Shown here piece by piece: positions 33,689 to 45,800 of a stretch of DNA of 64,000 bases (the stretch's first letter is position 1; the number at the start of each line of letters is the position of its first letter). The notes under the pieces are model-generated. The model was not told the origin of the DNA and ran no database searches. It saw nothing but the letters and a program-made list of their open reading frames with translations. Origin of the DNA: Erpetoichthys calabaricus (Eukaryota; Chordata; Cladistia; Polypteriformes; Polypteridae); contig NC_041401.2 in NCBI RefSeq assembly GCF_900747795.2, positions 1,084,823 to 1,148,822 of the forward strand. Direction: 5' to 3'. Position numbers and translations under genes: made by a program.

Positions 33689-34677
33689 TCTCTATATATA
33701 ATCTTCATTTGGATCTTGATCTTTGTCTGCGAATGAATTAGAAGAAGAAGCACTAGATGGCAGTAGAGAGACAGCTAAAACATAGGCATTGCGTTAAGAA
33801 TCTCCTCCAGGCTTATACTACTGAAGACTGTAGTACTCCAGTCACACCTCAAAACACAGACATTCAAACTAAATAAATTGTTGTGCTTTAAATTAACAAA
33901 TCTTTATATATAATCTTTATTTGGATCTTGATCTTTGTTTGTCCGTGAATTCCACGCATGCGTAGACCACCTTCCAGTTTAGTACGTTGTTGTTACTCAC
34001 GGATGTCAACAATGTGCTGGAATAACGAAAGGGGTGGTGGACAGTGTTACGCTGGTTAGCTCCTGAGGCCTGGTTAGAGAATAAGATTGCCAAAGATAAA
34101 AGGTACGTGCCTACATAACATATGAATGAAAGAAAGACCGTGGGTAAAATGAATGACAACTTAACAGCACGTTCCGGAAATTATTATTGTTACGTTGTAG
34201 CCGGCGAGTGCTGCGCGTCTCACAGTTGTACCCTGGCTTGCTCACATGTCAGTGAAGTGATCCCTATTTATGCTTTAAAGAGCCTGGATACCTATGTGTC
34301 CCCCTTTTATAACCATTGCTCCGTGTATATTGCCTTACTCTTTGGATTGCCACAAAGCAACCTGCGAGATTGGAGAAAGGTTGAGAAGAGATCGTGAGAG
34401 GAAACGACAGCGTCATGAAAACGAGACGGACTGTGAACGGAGAGAAGCAGAAATGCTCCTCCACCACCACATAATTACTATTCGGACAGTGATTCCGAGT
34501 AGGCCGTTCCTATCGAATCAATGTCCAAGGGTTTTCGTTTGTAATTTTGTTTCCCTTATAAAAAAATCATAATGCTGTGTGACGAAGGGCCCAGTTCACG
34601 ACTGGCAGCCGCGTTTAAACAGGGAGCCCTTCACAGACAACTTAAACACGCGCAACGTAGTTGGGCGCACATGGCTA
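33689..34677 (+). mobile_element. Helitron (with a second 5′ end in tandem)
   Basis: Two 5′ ends stand in tandem: A|TCTCTATATATAATCTTC at 33689 and A|TCTTTATATATAATCTTT at 33901, each followed by ATTTGGATCTTGATCTTTGT. One 3′ end is seen at 34677: GGGCGCACATGG CTAG|T. The part at 34360–34450 translates to RDRERKRQRHENETDCERRE, like the N-terminal arginine/glutamate-rich exon of Helitron proteins. No helicase is present, so it is non-autonomous. It sits in the 3′ UTR of the LINE around it. A CTCF-like core CACTAGATGGCAGTAG lies at about 33752. Confidence 0.8.
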
Positions 34678-35523
34678 GTAAATAATAAGTAGCAGCATAA
34701 AGTATAAAAACAGAACAGACGTATAAAGTGTAATGTGCAGGTACTGTAGGTGTGTGATGGACAAGTCCAATACTGTTGTGTCAGGTCGATAGAATGAGGT
34801 GCACCACGTTTATAAACTCCAGTCAGGAGTCTAATGGCCTTGGGAAAGAAAGAGTTCTTTAGCCTGGAAGTCCTGCATCTTATACTCTGTACCTCCTGCC
34901 TGACAGTAGAAGTGTGAACAGTTCGTGTTGGGGGTCCCTGAGGATCGAGGCAGTTCTCCTGCGGATTCTGCAGTTGTAGATGCTCTGCAGAGAGGGCAGT
35001 GGGGTCCTGGTGATCTTCTCTGCAGGCGTTTGCGGTCCATAGCAGTAGTGTTGCCGTACCATACGGTGATGCAGCTGGTCAAGATGCTCTCAACAATGCA
35101 GCTGTAGAAGTTGCCGAGGATCTTAGTCGACATACCAAACTTCCTCAGCCTCCTCAGAAAGTACAGAAGCTGCTGGGCCCTCTTGACCAGCTGTGTGGTG
35201 TTAAGTGTCCAAGTGAGGTCCTCACTGATGTAGACGCCCAGGTATTTAATGCTGCTCACCCTCTCCACTTCAAGCCCTCGGCTGAACAGTGGCCGGTGAG
35301 ATCTCCTCTCCTTCCTCATGTCCACTATCCTCTCCTTCGTCTTGTCTGTGTTGAGGGTGAGGTTGTTGTCCTCACACCGTGACGCCAGACTGTCCACCTC
35401 CGTCCTGTAGGCCGTCTCATCCCCACCAGTGATGCGTCCTATCACTGCAGTGTCGTCTGAGAACTTTAGGATGATGTTATCTTTGTGGGAGGTGACACAG
35501 TCATGGGTGAACAGAGTGTAGAG

Positions 35524-36138
35524 CACGGGTGTCAAACTCCAGGCCTGGAGGGCCGCAGTGGCTACAGATTTTCTTTCTAACCCTTTTCCTAAATCAGTGT
35601 CCAGTTTTCACTGCTAATTAACTTCTTTTCGCTCTATTTTAATAGCCCTGTTTTTAAGGATTAAGTCTTCTGAATTGATTCTTTTCTTCATTAAATGACA
35701 GCCAAACAAAAATGGGACATGAAACGAGCCAGCAGATGAACAGCTAAACTGGGGCTTCAAACTCCAACCAGTTCCTTAATGAGAAGCTGATTCTTGCTGT
35801 TAATTAAACCCCTTATTCAATTCCATTCCATTGTTGCTGCTCTCATTCTGCCACAGCAGACATTTCCAAAACTGTTGATATTCTGTTTTTTTCTAAGAAC
35901 TCCATCAAAATGTTTTGGTAACCTGAGGGATCAACCTTACTGAGACCTTCATCTTTATTTTCAGATTTTATTTGATGGGAACAGGTGAGCTGGTCAACTA
36001 AGGGGCCTGAGTAAAGCTAAATAAAACTAAGGCTAAAGAAGTTAATTAACATCAAAAACTGGTCACTAATTAAGAAGATGGTTAGAATGAAAACCTACAG
36101 CCACTGCGGCCCTCCAGGACTGGAGTTCGACACCCCTG
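35524..36138. mobile_element. hAT-type MITE with 8-bp target duplication
   Basis: Terminal repeats CACGGGTGTCAAACTCCAGG and, reversed, CAGGGGTGTCGAACTCCAGT frame 615 bases. The flanks carry GTGTAGAG at 35516–35523 and again at 36139–36146, the 8-bp duplication expected for hAT transposons. No transposase is present. It splits the LINE reverse transcriptase. Confidence 0.93.
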
Positions 36139-36530
36139 GTGTAGAGGATGGGGCTGAGGACGCATCCCTGTGGGGTGTTTGTGATAATGGTGGCTGGAAT
36201 CCTATTACCAATCCTGACAAACTGGGACCTGCCAGTCACGGAGGGTGGGGTGCAGGCCAAGTGCAGACAGTTTATGGGGGATAACCATGTTAAAAGCGGA
36301 GCTGTAGTCAACAAAGAGCATCCTGATGTAGGAGTCTTTGTTCTCCAGATGGGAGAGGGAATAATGTAGTGTGGCCGCGATGGCATCTGAGGTGGACGTG
36401 TCGGGCTGGTAGGCATACTGCAGGGGGTCCAGAGTGTCAAACCTCCACACCGCATCACTGAGTCGGTGCGTTCAGAAAAATCCAACTTTGGAGAACATTT
36501 TAGAAAGGGTCTGTTTTTGGGGTTCATAAT

Positions 36531-37795
36531 ACCAGAATCGTGTGGATGGAAGGCGCAAACCGAGACTTGAGGTCTGCATTTGTGATATTAGTAGTAATAT
36601 GGACGTAACATACGTTTAGACGGAGAGGCCTGCTGGAGGTCCGAACACCCATAGCCAGCTTCTGTTCTGTTTTTGGGGACCCCAGAATAGAAGTGGATAA
36701 AGCAGGTCATAAATCGAGCAGACCGAATCGGTCAATAAATCTGCTGTGTCTGTCCTCACAGCCTTTTAGGGTTTTCATCTTCTCTTTGCTGTCGCTTGTT
36801 TCTTTCCCTCCTGGAGGTGATGTGCGTGTTGTCTCGGTAATCACGGTAGCCGAGATGAGATTTTCACATCGCCTTTATTACCTGTTCTGAAGGCCGATAA
36901 GTTATCTTTACGTTTGTAAGTAATCTCTTATCTCAAGTAGTCTGAAATTGAGCCAAGAGCTTCAAAGGCTTCTGCCTTACAACAAATGCGCTATATAAAT
37001 GTAATGAATTATTATTATTATTAAATACGCCGATTAATACCCGGGGTGCCAGTTCTCCTCAGTCGCCCCACTGTGAGGAGGCGTCCCAGTCCGAGACGTC
37101 TTTTTGTAGAATATGGCGCTCATGCATTCTGCTGACTAACATTAAGAATTTTTGCACTCAGGTGAGCCGCCACTGTGGATCGGAGAATGTCACAAGGCGT
37201 TGGCCCAGAGGACTGTCCTCCTGGTGAAGCTGAGGCTGTATGCAGATGTGCAGAGTGACTTGAGGGCTGCTCGCTTCTTCTTGTAGGACACATGTGGACC
37301 TTCTGGCCAGGTGAGTACTGCTTGTTTGTTTCCTTTTTTCTTTTCAACAACATTAAAACCCAAATGTATTCTTCTGTACTGCCATTTTGCTTGTGATGTT
37401 GACCGCCATTTTGTGCTTTTTATTATGTCTGGCTGCCAAGCTGCAGCTAGGTGGGACGACTGAGGCCGTGTGACACATGACGTCCTTACTTCGACAGCGG
37501 AAAGCTCAGTGATCTGGTCGTCCAAGTCTGTGGACACTCGTTGAAGTAGCTGGGCACCGTTAGGTTCTTAATGTCTTTCTGCTTACTGTCCCATTTGTTC
37601 TCATCCACAACTTGTGTCTTTGGTTTTGGGAAGCTCTTCCGGCTGCTGACCTTCTTGGTTTTCTTGTAAAGATTGATTTCGACTTTCTGGTAAGAACTTC
37701 GGCTAGTTCTACACTTCCATCTCCTGGTTCTGATGATGCAGTGTCTTTAAAGAATGTTCACCCTTCAGAGGTTTTCACGTTTTATTGTTGTACAA
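36531..37795. other. no exon supported
   Basis: An L2/SINE tail (GCGCTATATAAATGTAATGA plus a TTA run) lies at about 36988–37022. A stretch 37163–37310 is framed by a fair acceptor and a strong donor (CCAG|GTGAGT) but has stops in the frames I checked. It could at most be a non-coding exon of ZDBF2. Confidence 0.4.
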
Positions 37796-39042
37796 CTAGG
37801 GGGCTCCACTTGGCAGCCTCCGAGTTTGGTTAACTAGATATAAAATTTAAAGAGATTGTTATTTTCATAAGAATTGTTACATATGCATTATTTCCACTTT
37901 TATTTTAAAACTTCGGTAAAAACAATATTTGGAATTAACTTTTCGTCTATCGCACTGAATTGTGATTCCGTGTTTGGACAACGCAGCGTATAACTGCGTC
38001 GCGTGTTTCTTTCTCTCTAATAAATAAACCAAGTTTTTCGAATGTTTGTCCCTGTGATTTGTTAATTGTCATTGCAAAAGCTATTCTAATGGGAAACTGT
38101 CAGTCAGTCATTGTCCAACCTGCTATATCCTAACAATGGGTCACGGGAGTCTGCTGGAGCCAATCCCAGCCAACACACGGCGCAAGGCAGGAACAAACCC
38201 CGGGCAGGGTGCCAGCGTACCGCAGGTCACACACACACACCAAGCACACACTAGGTGATCCTAAATTGTCCCAATACCCCTAACCTGCATGTCTTTGGAC
38301 TGTGGGAGAACATGCAGACTCCACGCAGGGAGGACTCGGGAAGCGAACCCAGACGGGTCTCCTAACTGCAAGGCAGCAACGCTACCCACCGCGCCTGGGA
38401 AACTGTAAACGCTTTAATACGAATGGCATATCGAGATCTCCTTTGGTGTCTCATGTTAAGATGGACCTCATTACCTTTCTTGTCGCCTGTTAATATTTTC
38501 CATGTCAGAATTATTCGCCCAATTTTCAATACAACTCAACTTGTTCCATTGCATAGCCCATCACTCAGACATCAATTATGCAATTACATTACGGTACGTC
38601 CTTCTGTCAACGGTAATTCAGCCGGTGGAAGACCAGACAGTGTTAACGGTTGTAGATATTCTTTGTGATATGGTAAGTTGATGTTTTGATCTTGCGCACC
38701 ATCACCACCAACTGTTTCAGCAGAGTCTATTGATACGCATTTCACCAATTTGACGTGTAGCCGATCGATTTTTGTCTTAATTAGTTTGACTTCATCGTTT
38801 CTTGCGGCCATATTTAGATGAATGGCTGATTCTGAACTGGATCTTCATTCATAAGTAAGCCCTTTATTGATTGGTGTCTGTCCAGGTTAAGTACCTGAAT
38901 GCACCTGATGACCGCGGTCTTGTTTGAAAATAGTTCTAAGTATGGCGTGACTTGAAAGAATCGCATGCCAAAAGTCTCCGTCTCGTGGGACTTCCTTCCA
39001 AAAAGTCTCGTCTCGTCCCAAGATTTTTTTTATTATAATAGA
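37796..39042 (-). mobile_element. Helitron remnant with helicase piece, SINE inserted
   Basis: On the minus strand a 5′ TC after A (39042; A|TCTATTATAATAAAA) and a 3′ end GGAGCCCCCTAG|T (37796) can be read. Inside, minus-strand pieces encode the C-terminal part of a Helitron Pif1-type helicase: YHKEYLQPLTLSGLPPAELP with LTEGRTVM, and near the 3′ end RIAFAMTINKSQGQTF with LYAALSK. The replication-initiator part is missing. A SINE interrupts it at 38101–38396. Without the SINE the element is about 950 bases. Confidence 0.82.
38101..38396 (-). mobile_element. tRNA-derived SINE with 10-bp target duplication
   Basis: Reversed copy of the (GGAT)n family, near complete. The direct repeat GGGAAACTGT stands at 38091–38100 and 38397–38406. 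The target is the Helitron's helicase region, so the SINE is younger than that Helitron. Confidence 0.93.
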
Positions 39043-39129
39043 TAGACATTAAATCCCATTGGGTTTAGTTTGGCTTTTTTGACACTGATTAATGGAAAAG
39101 GACTCATTTAATGTCAAAAGCGAGAGCAG

Positions 39130-40345
39130 ATCCCTGCAGGGTGGCCTAAATTCATTATAAATACAAAGCACAAAGAGAGTTGGTGACATGAGTGTCCACC
39201 CCTTTAATAAGACACTCGTAATTCATCGCTGGTGTAGCCCAATTGGTGTTAAGTCACACGATTACTTCAATGGATTTTACCTGGTGGGTTTCATTTGACT
39301 GGCGTTGAGTCAGTATGGTGGTCTCACCTCCACAATGAAGCTTAAGGAACACTCCAAGCAATTAAGTGGGATGCCAAGGCAGGGGATGGGGACAAGAAAA
39401 TCTCCAATTCGACGAATGCCAAGTTCAATCAAACCTGTAGAAGTGGAGTGAGTTGGCAGAGCCGTAAATCTGCCCAATAAATGAAGAAGACAAGTGAGGG
39501 AGACCACCAGGAGACCACCGAGAACTCTGAAGGAGTCCCAAACTACAGCAGCGGAGATCAGAGAGACTGGGCGGACCCACATGCTGCACCAGTCGCAGCT
39601 TTAGGGGTGAGTGGCAAATTAAAGAAATGCCCAGGGCACCTCATCTGGAGGCCCATGGTGGAGTATGAAGTCAGCTGTAAGGAAGGTCCTGTGGTGCAGT
39701 GAGGCCAATATGGAGCTTTTCGGCCATCAGACTAAACACGGCGTCACACCGCACGTTCTCCCAAAGAGAGGTGGCAGCATCAGGCCGTGAGGAGGCTTCT
39801 CTGCAGCAGGCCCTGAAAGGCTTGTGAGGATAAACTGAATGCAGCAAAGTGACTGGGAAATCCTGGAGGAAAACCTGATGGAGTCTGCGTGAATCCTGCA
39901 CCTTGGGAGAAGACAAGGAGCACAAGCGGAAAGCCAAAGCTAGAGGGGAATGGCTACAACACAGCAACAATGTAAATCTCCCGGTGCGACCAAATCTCAA
40001 TCCAACTGAACGTTGGTAGCTGGACGTGAGAAGGGCTGATCACTCGTGGCCACCATGACGCCTGACTGAGCTTGAGCAGCTTAGCGAAGAAGAATGAGAG
40101 CCAATGGTAGAGCTGATAGAGAGAGACCTGAGCAGACCTCGAGGCCATCTGCTAAACACCGACATGAAAGGGGTGAACGCTGGTGCCATCAGCTATTTCT
40201 TGTTTTATGTTTGCATAAATTAGGCCACCTTGCAGTCTATTTCTGTTGATCAGTGTCAGAAAAGCTAAATTAAATCCAAGTTGTGGAACAATAAAATGGA
40301 AAAACTTCCAAAGAGGGTGAAGACTTCGTATTGGCACTGCACGTT
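39130..40345 (+). mobile_element. decayed Tc1/mariner-like transposon (weak)
   Basis: Ends may be GGCCTAAATTCATTATAAAT and, facing it, TTTGCATAAATTAGGCCACC, an imperfect inverted repeat around about 1.2 kb. Inside, fragments near 39980–40010 (CCAAATCTCAATCCAACTGA) match the PNLNPTE-like block of Tc1 transposases. All frames are broken. Confidence 0.5.
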
Positions 40346-41013
40346 TATTCTGCAAGTTATGAAAACAAGGGCTGGCGAGTAACGGAAGGAGTCCGCCTGT
40401 CATTAAGCCTTCACACTCCAGAATGTTAGTCTTTGCTCGCTGGAGGCCTTCTGAATTACAGGGTGTGCCGTGAAAAGGCAAGGCCTGCATAAACAAATGT
40501 GATTTTGATGTTCTGCTCTTGTATGCGATACCCACTGTGCACTGCACTTCTCCTTTGGCGCAGCACGCCGATCGCTCATTTTTATGTTGTAAACTTATTA
40601 GAGATGTTGGTAGAAACGTGTCGCGTGAGGTGCCTGGCGCGCGTTCAGCACAGTCCGCTTATCTTCTCCTGACACGTGATAGTTGGATCTGCACAGGATG
40701 TTGGGAGTTTCTTGACGTAGGAGCCGCCCAGTTTGTCAGGCTCTTAGGTTGCGTGTTCTTTGAGTGTCCCTAGAGGGTACAGTTTCTCAATGCACCATTT
40801 TGCCTGATTGGTCAGACCGAGTGTGCAGTGGACATGGCGTTTCTCATTCAGAACTTTTCTTGGCTTCTTAAATATTTAATGGGATGTGTGACTTCCTGAG
40901 GATGACTTGAGTTTTTTTTTATTGTTTTTTGTCTGCGCCGTTATGGCAGTGTATCTCCCTTATTGTGCCGGCAACTCTGATTTTGTGTGTCTGTTTGTTT
41001 CTCTCTGTTGTAG

Positions 41014-42798
41014 ATGCATGATAAGAGCATGCCAGCGGAACAACAGTCCATCCCTTCAGCTCAGGGTAAGCAACCTCACGATGCCAGATCACCCGGCCCA
41101 GCATGTGGCATACAGCAGTCAGGAGGGGACAGTAAGTTGGGGTGAGAGTAATCGGAGGAGACCCGTTTGTGTCCGTACTTGTTAGAAAGCCCAAAGCTCT
41201 GAGCTCCTTATCATCCCGGCCAGTCCTTTGATTTGACGTATTTGCTGTAAAGCACAGCTTGTTATCACTGGCACTGATGTATGGAGGCAGGACGTGACTT
41301 TGGGGTGATGATTGATCACCAGCTAACTTTGGCTGATCACGTTCTGGCCGTCGTTCTTCCTGCAGACCGTTTCTGACAGTATGGTGTCAACTCGTTTGGG
41401 CACTGGTGACTGCCACACTGGCACACGCTGTCTGCATTCTTTAACTCTTTGAAGGCTGAATATTTTTTCCGGTTTTCTGAAAAGCACACAAAGCAACAGT
41501 TTCACACAGAATTCAATATAAAACGTCCTTTGTTGTATGCCGTGGAAGCTTTTAGCGCCCGTTTGGCATCTCTGGCAGCAGCGGGGGCAGCTCAATGACC
41601 AGCAGGAATACGCGATGGACTGGCTGTCTTCACGTAGCGGTAGTGGTCACAGTGTGACGCAATCTGGTTTGTACCTCTTGTCATCGCAAGAGGCGGTCCT
41701 CCCGGGTGAACGTTGGCGTAGGCGCATTAGCTACAACAGACGTGTTCAGCACCACGATCAGCTGACACTGGTCCCTTCACTTTCATTTTCGATCACTTAC
41801 ATCGAAATCCGACAACTCAGAGTCCGACTCGGCGACACGATACGCAAAACGTCATCCACAAAGTATTTTGTTTAGCGCATTCGCTTTGATCTTTCACCAG
41901 ATGTCGATGCCATTTGAGGGGGTGTTTGCTCATCGCTACTCACGCACGCGTAGGAAATCTCAGTCAAATCAACAAAGCTAACTTTAAAGAGAGTCAAACT
42001 AAAACATGACGGCGAGTTTTGTCACAGTTTACAGCTGATTACCGTCCTCTACCCCTGAATTTTGACAAAAGTCGACATCTGCCCTGAAAGAGTTAAAGAG
42101 CAGCAGCACATCTCATTTTCAATGAGCCGAGACGGGCACAATTCACTTCACTGGCTTCCTGCAATTTGCACACATTAGAGTTCATCTCTTTGATGCTCAC
42201 CTACACGAGTAGTCTGACGTTCAGCACATACTTTATTTGGAGGCCCTCATGGGGTCCTACGCTCCTTCCCACACACAAACTTCTGCTAATGAACTGTGTC
42301 TGGTGACACCACCTCCATGTGGCATCAAATTTCAGTTCCGACTCTTCACATGGAGCCCCTCTCTGTACGGCAAAGGTGGGAGATCAGGATCAGGATCAGG
42401 AGGAGAGATGTAGTCAAAGATAAAGGCAAAGATTGAAACTGGAAAGTCAAAGGACTTGTTGACAAACTTGAAACGTGAACTAAAAAATCAAAGCTGGGTA
42501 AGCCGCCTAACCAGGAGATCAAAAGTAAGAACTTCACTGCATTAGAGATTAGGAATACATCCGCAATCTCGGATATACAGTGGAACCTCTGGTCACGACT
42601 GGACCGTACGAGCTGTATGTAAATATATATACACGCTCTCTCTCACTCACTCTATCTCTCTCTCTTGCTCTCTATCTCGTTCTCTATCTCTCTCTATCTT
42701 GTTCTCTTTCTCTCTCGCTCTCTCTCTGTCTCTCTCTCGTTCTCTCTGTCTTGCTCTCTATCTCTCTCTTGCTCTCTCTCGCTCGCTCTCGTTCTCTA

Positions 42799-42829
<31 letters not shown>

Positions 42830-45800
42830 CTCTATCTCTCACTCTCTGTCTCTCTCTCTCACTCTCTGTCTCTTTCTGTCTCGCTCTCTGTCTCTCTCTT
42901 GGTCTGTCTCGCTCGCTCGCTCGCTCTCGCTTTCTCTCTTGCTCTCTCTCTCGCTCGCTCGCTCTCGCTCACTCTATCTCTCTCTCTTGCTCTCTCTCTC
43001 ACTCTCTCTCTCGTTCTCTCTTTCTGTCTTGCTTTCTATCTCTCTCTCTCGCTCTCTGTCTCTCTCTCTCACTCTCTCTCTGTCTCTTTCTGTCTCGCTC
43101 TCTGTCTCTCTCTTGGTCTCTCTCGCTCTCTCTCTCGCTCTCACTCTCACTCGCTCGCTCTTGCTCACTCTATCTCTGTCTCGCTCTGTTTCTCTCTTGC
43201 TCTCTCTCACTCTCTCTCTCGCTCGCTCTCTCTCTCTCTCGCTGTCTCTCTCTCTTGCTCTCTCGCTCTCACTCTCTCTCATTCTCTCTCTCAGTCTTGC
43301 TCTCTATCTCTCTCTTGCTCTCTCGTTCTCTATCTCTCTCTCTCTCACACTCTCTCTCTCTGTCTCTCTCTCTCTCGTTGTCTCTTTCTGTCTCGCTCTC
43401 TGTCACTCTCTTGGTCTGTCTCGCTCGCTCGCTCTCGCTTTCTCTCTCTTGCTCTCTCTCTCGCTCGCTCTCGCTCACTCTATCTCTCTCTCTTGCTCTC
43501 TCTCGCTCTCTCTCACTCTCTCTCTCACTTTCTCTCTCGTTCTCTCTCGTTCTCTCTTTCTGTCTTGTTCTCTATCTCTCTCGCTGTCTCTCTCACTCTC
43601 TCTCTCGTTCTCTCTTTCTGTCTTGCTCTCACTCTCTCTCTCGCTCTCTTTTTCACTCTCTCGTTCTCTGTCTCGCTCTGTTTCTCTCTCGCTCTCTCTC
43701 TCTATCTCTTGCTCTCTCGCTCGCTCTCTCTCTCTTGCTCTCTCTCTCGTTCTCTATCTCTCTCTCGTTCTGTCTCGCTCTCTCTCTCTCTTGCTCTCTC
43801 TCTCACTCTCTCTCTCTCGCTCGCTCGCTCGCTCTCGCTCACTCTATCTCTCTCTTGCTCTCTCTCGCTCTCTCTCTCTTGCTGTCTCTCTCTCGTTCTC
43901 TATCTCTCACTCTCTCTCTCTCTCGTTCTCTATCTCTCTCTCGGTCTCGCTCTCTGTCTCTCTCTTGCTGTCTCACTCTCTCTCGCTCACTCTATCTCTC
44001 TCTCTTGCTCTCTATCTCTCTCTTACTCTCTCTCATTCTCTATCTCTCTCTCGCTCTCTCTCTCTCGTTCTCTGTCTCGCTCTCTGTTTCTCTCTTGCTC
44101 TCTCTCACTCTCTCTCGCTCGCTCTCTCTCTCTATCTCTTGCTCTCTCTCTCTCTCGCTCTCGCTCACTCTATCTCTCTCTCTTGCTCTCTCTCGCTCTC
44201 TCGCTGTCTCTCTCGTTCTCTATCTCACTCTCTCTCTCTCTCGTTCTCTATCTCTCTCTCGGTCTCGCTCTCTGTCTCTTTCTTGCTCTCTCACTCTCTC
44301 TCGCTCACTCTATCTCTCTCTCTTGCTCTCTATCTCTCTCTTACTCTCTCTCGTTCTCTATCTCTCTCTCGCTCTCTCTCTCGTTCTCTGTCTCTCTCTT
44401 GCTCTTTCTCACTCTCTCTCGCTCGCTCGCTCTCGCTCACTCTATCACTCTCACTCGCTCTCTCTCTCTCTCTCTCACTCGCTCTCTATCTCTCTCTCGC
44501 TCTCTCTATCTCTTGCTCTCGCTCTCTCTCGCTGCACAGGGAGAGACTGAGCATGTGCGGAAATCATTGGTGGGAAGGGAAACTGGCTTGTTCGTCACCC
44601 AAGTGTGTGGTTGTGAACAGATGCAAACTTTTTTGGTCGTAACCCGATTTGTACGTGGTCCGAGACGTTCATGACCCGAGGTTCCACTGTACCTGTAGAC
44701 GGGACTTTAGTGCTCACGTTTTATCCCTTTGAATCATGAATGTCATATGCTGGGCACATTGCATTTGTTTCCAAGACAACATGGCAACACACGACGGTGC
44801 CCATGAAAACCCAGAAACAATGCAAAGCTATTTTATCAGCATTAAATAAAGGTTGAAGTGAGAACCCGTATTAAAATGCATCTTCTCCATCATTCCAAAC
44901 CTCAAATGGGTGAAATAAAACTGAGAATAACATGAAAGAAAGGTCACAAAAAATGAAACGTGCTGCCCACGTGACAGCTGTCAAAGCCCATTGTGGCACT
45001 TCTTGTGCGATTTTGGGCTACACAAAAATAAATTGTATTGTATTCATCCAAGCCTTAGGAAGGGTTTGAAGACTTTCCACTTTTGTGGACACCTGGTTTG
45101 GATGTGAGGTTCCTTCAGTAGTCAAGCTGAGGTCGGCTCGTCTTGTGCTTGAATTGCTTTAGTGCTTCTTATGTGTAAAGTCCTGAGCACTCATCTCTGG
45201 TGTTGGTCACCTAAACTTGTGTCACTCCTTTCAAAACAAATCCTTGGTGACAGTGAATCGAATTTATGTTGTCTTGGAAGGATCTTCCAGATCGAATGAC
45301 GTTATCTCCCATCCGTCCGTCGGCTTCATAGTGCCAAGGCTTTCTGCTCTTCCTTCACGCGCAGACCCCCACTTCAGTGAATCATGCCATTCCAAACAAG
45401 GCAAAGGGGATGCAGATTCCTGCTGAGTTTGACAGACAACAATAGTATACAATGGCCATGTCACAGTTGGCCCTGACCGTCTCGTCTTCTAATGCTTGCC
45501 TAGCAGTTCTAAATGGTGAGCCCCTGTGTGCGAAATCTGTGCATGTGAGTAGAAAAGGGCAGGCTGATGAGACAGATTTACACAGCGCACAGTGACATAT
45601 TAAAGTTTTATTACACATGGTGACCACGTCCATACCGTACCTCCAAGACGCATTGCACAGCAACTTTGTGACAACTGCTGCTCAAAATGGTGGTGAGCAG
45701 GAAAAAAAAAACAAAACATGGTGGCATCAGAAAAGGACACAAAAATGATGAACGTGTAGAACGTTAGTTATAAACCCAAAACTGTTGTAATAAGTGGATT

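Larger units (their letters stand above)
33570..36530 (-). mobile_element. LINE (Rex1/CR1-like) split by two DNA transposons
   Basis: Minus-strand LINE with an RT fragment at 36530–36139 ([20 protein letters not shown], then [21 protein letters not shown]) continuing at 35523–34831 (LYTLFTHDC, KFSDDTAVIGRI, NNLTLNTDKTKE, IKYLGVYISEDLTW, LRRLRKFGM). A 3′ UTR runs to about 33570 (AAAGTTTATTGTCACGTGCA). The piece downstream of the hAT insertion has one 234-codon frame; the upstream piece has frame breaks. The 5′ part of the element is missing. A hAT-type MITE interrupts the RT and a Helitron interrupts the 3′ UTR. Confidence 0.88.

Noticed and set aside
37163-37310. Possible 148-nt exon with acceptor and strong donor
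   Set aside because: No open frame and no phase fit with ZDBF2 coding exons; kept only as a possible non-coding exon.
42974-43478. Arg/Glu/Ser-repeat frames on the minus strand
   Set aside because: Reverse reading of the CT array; pure repeat product.
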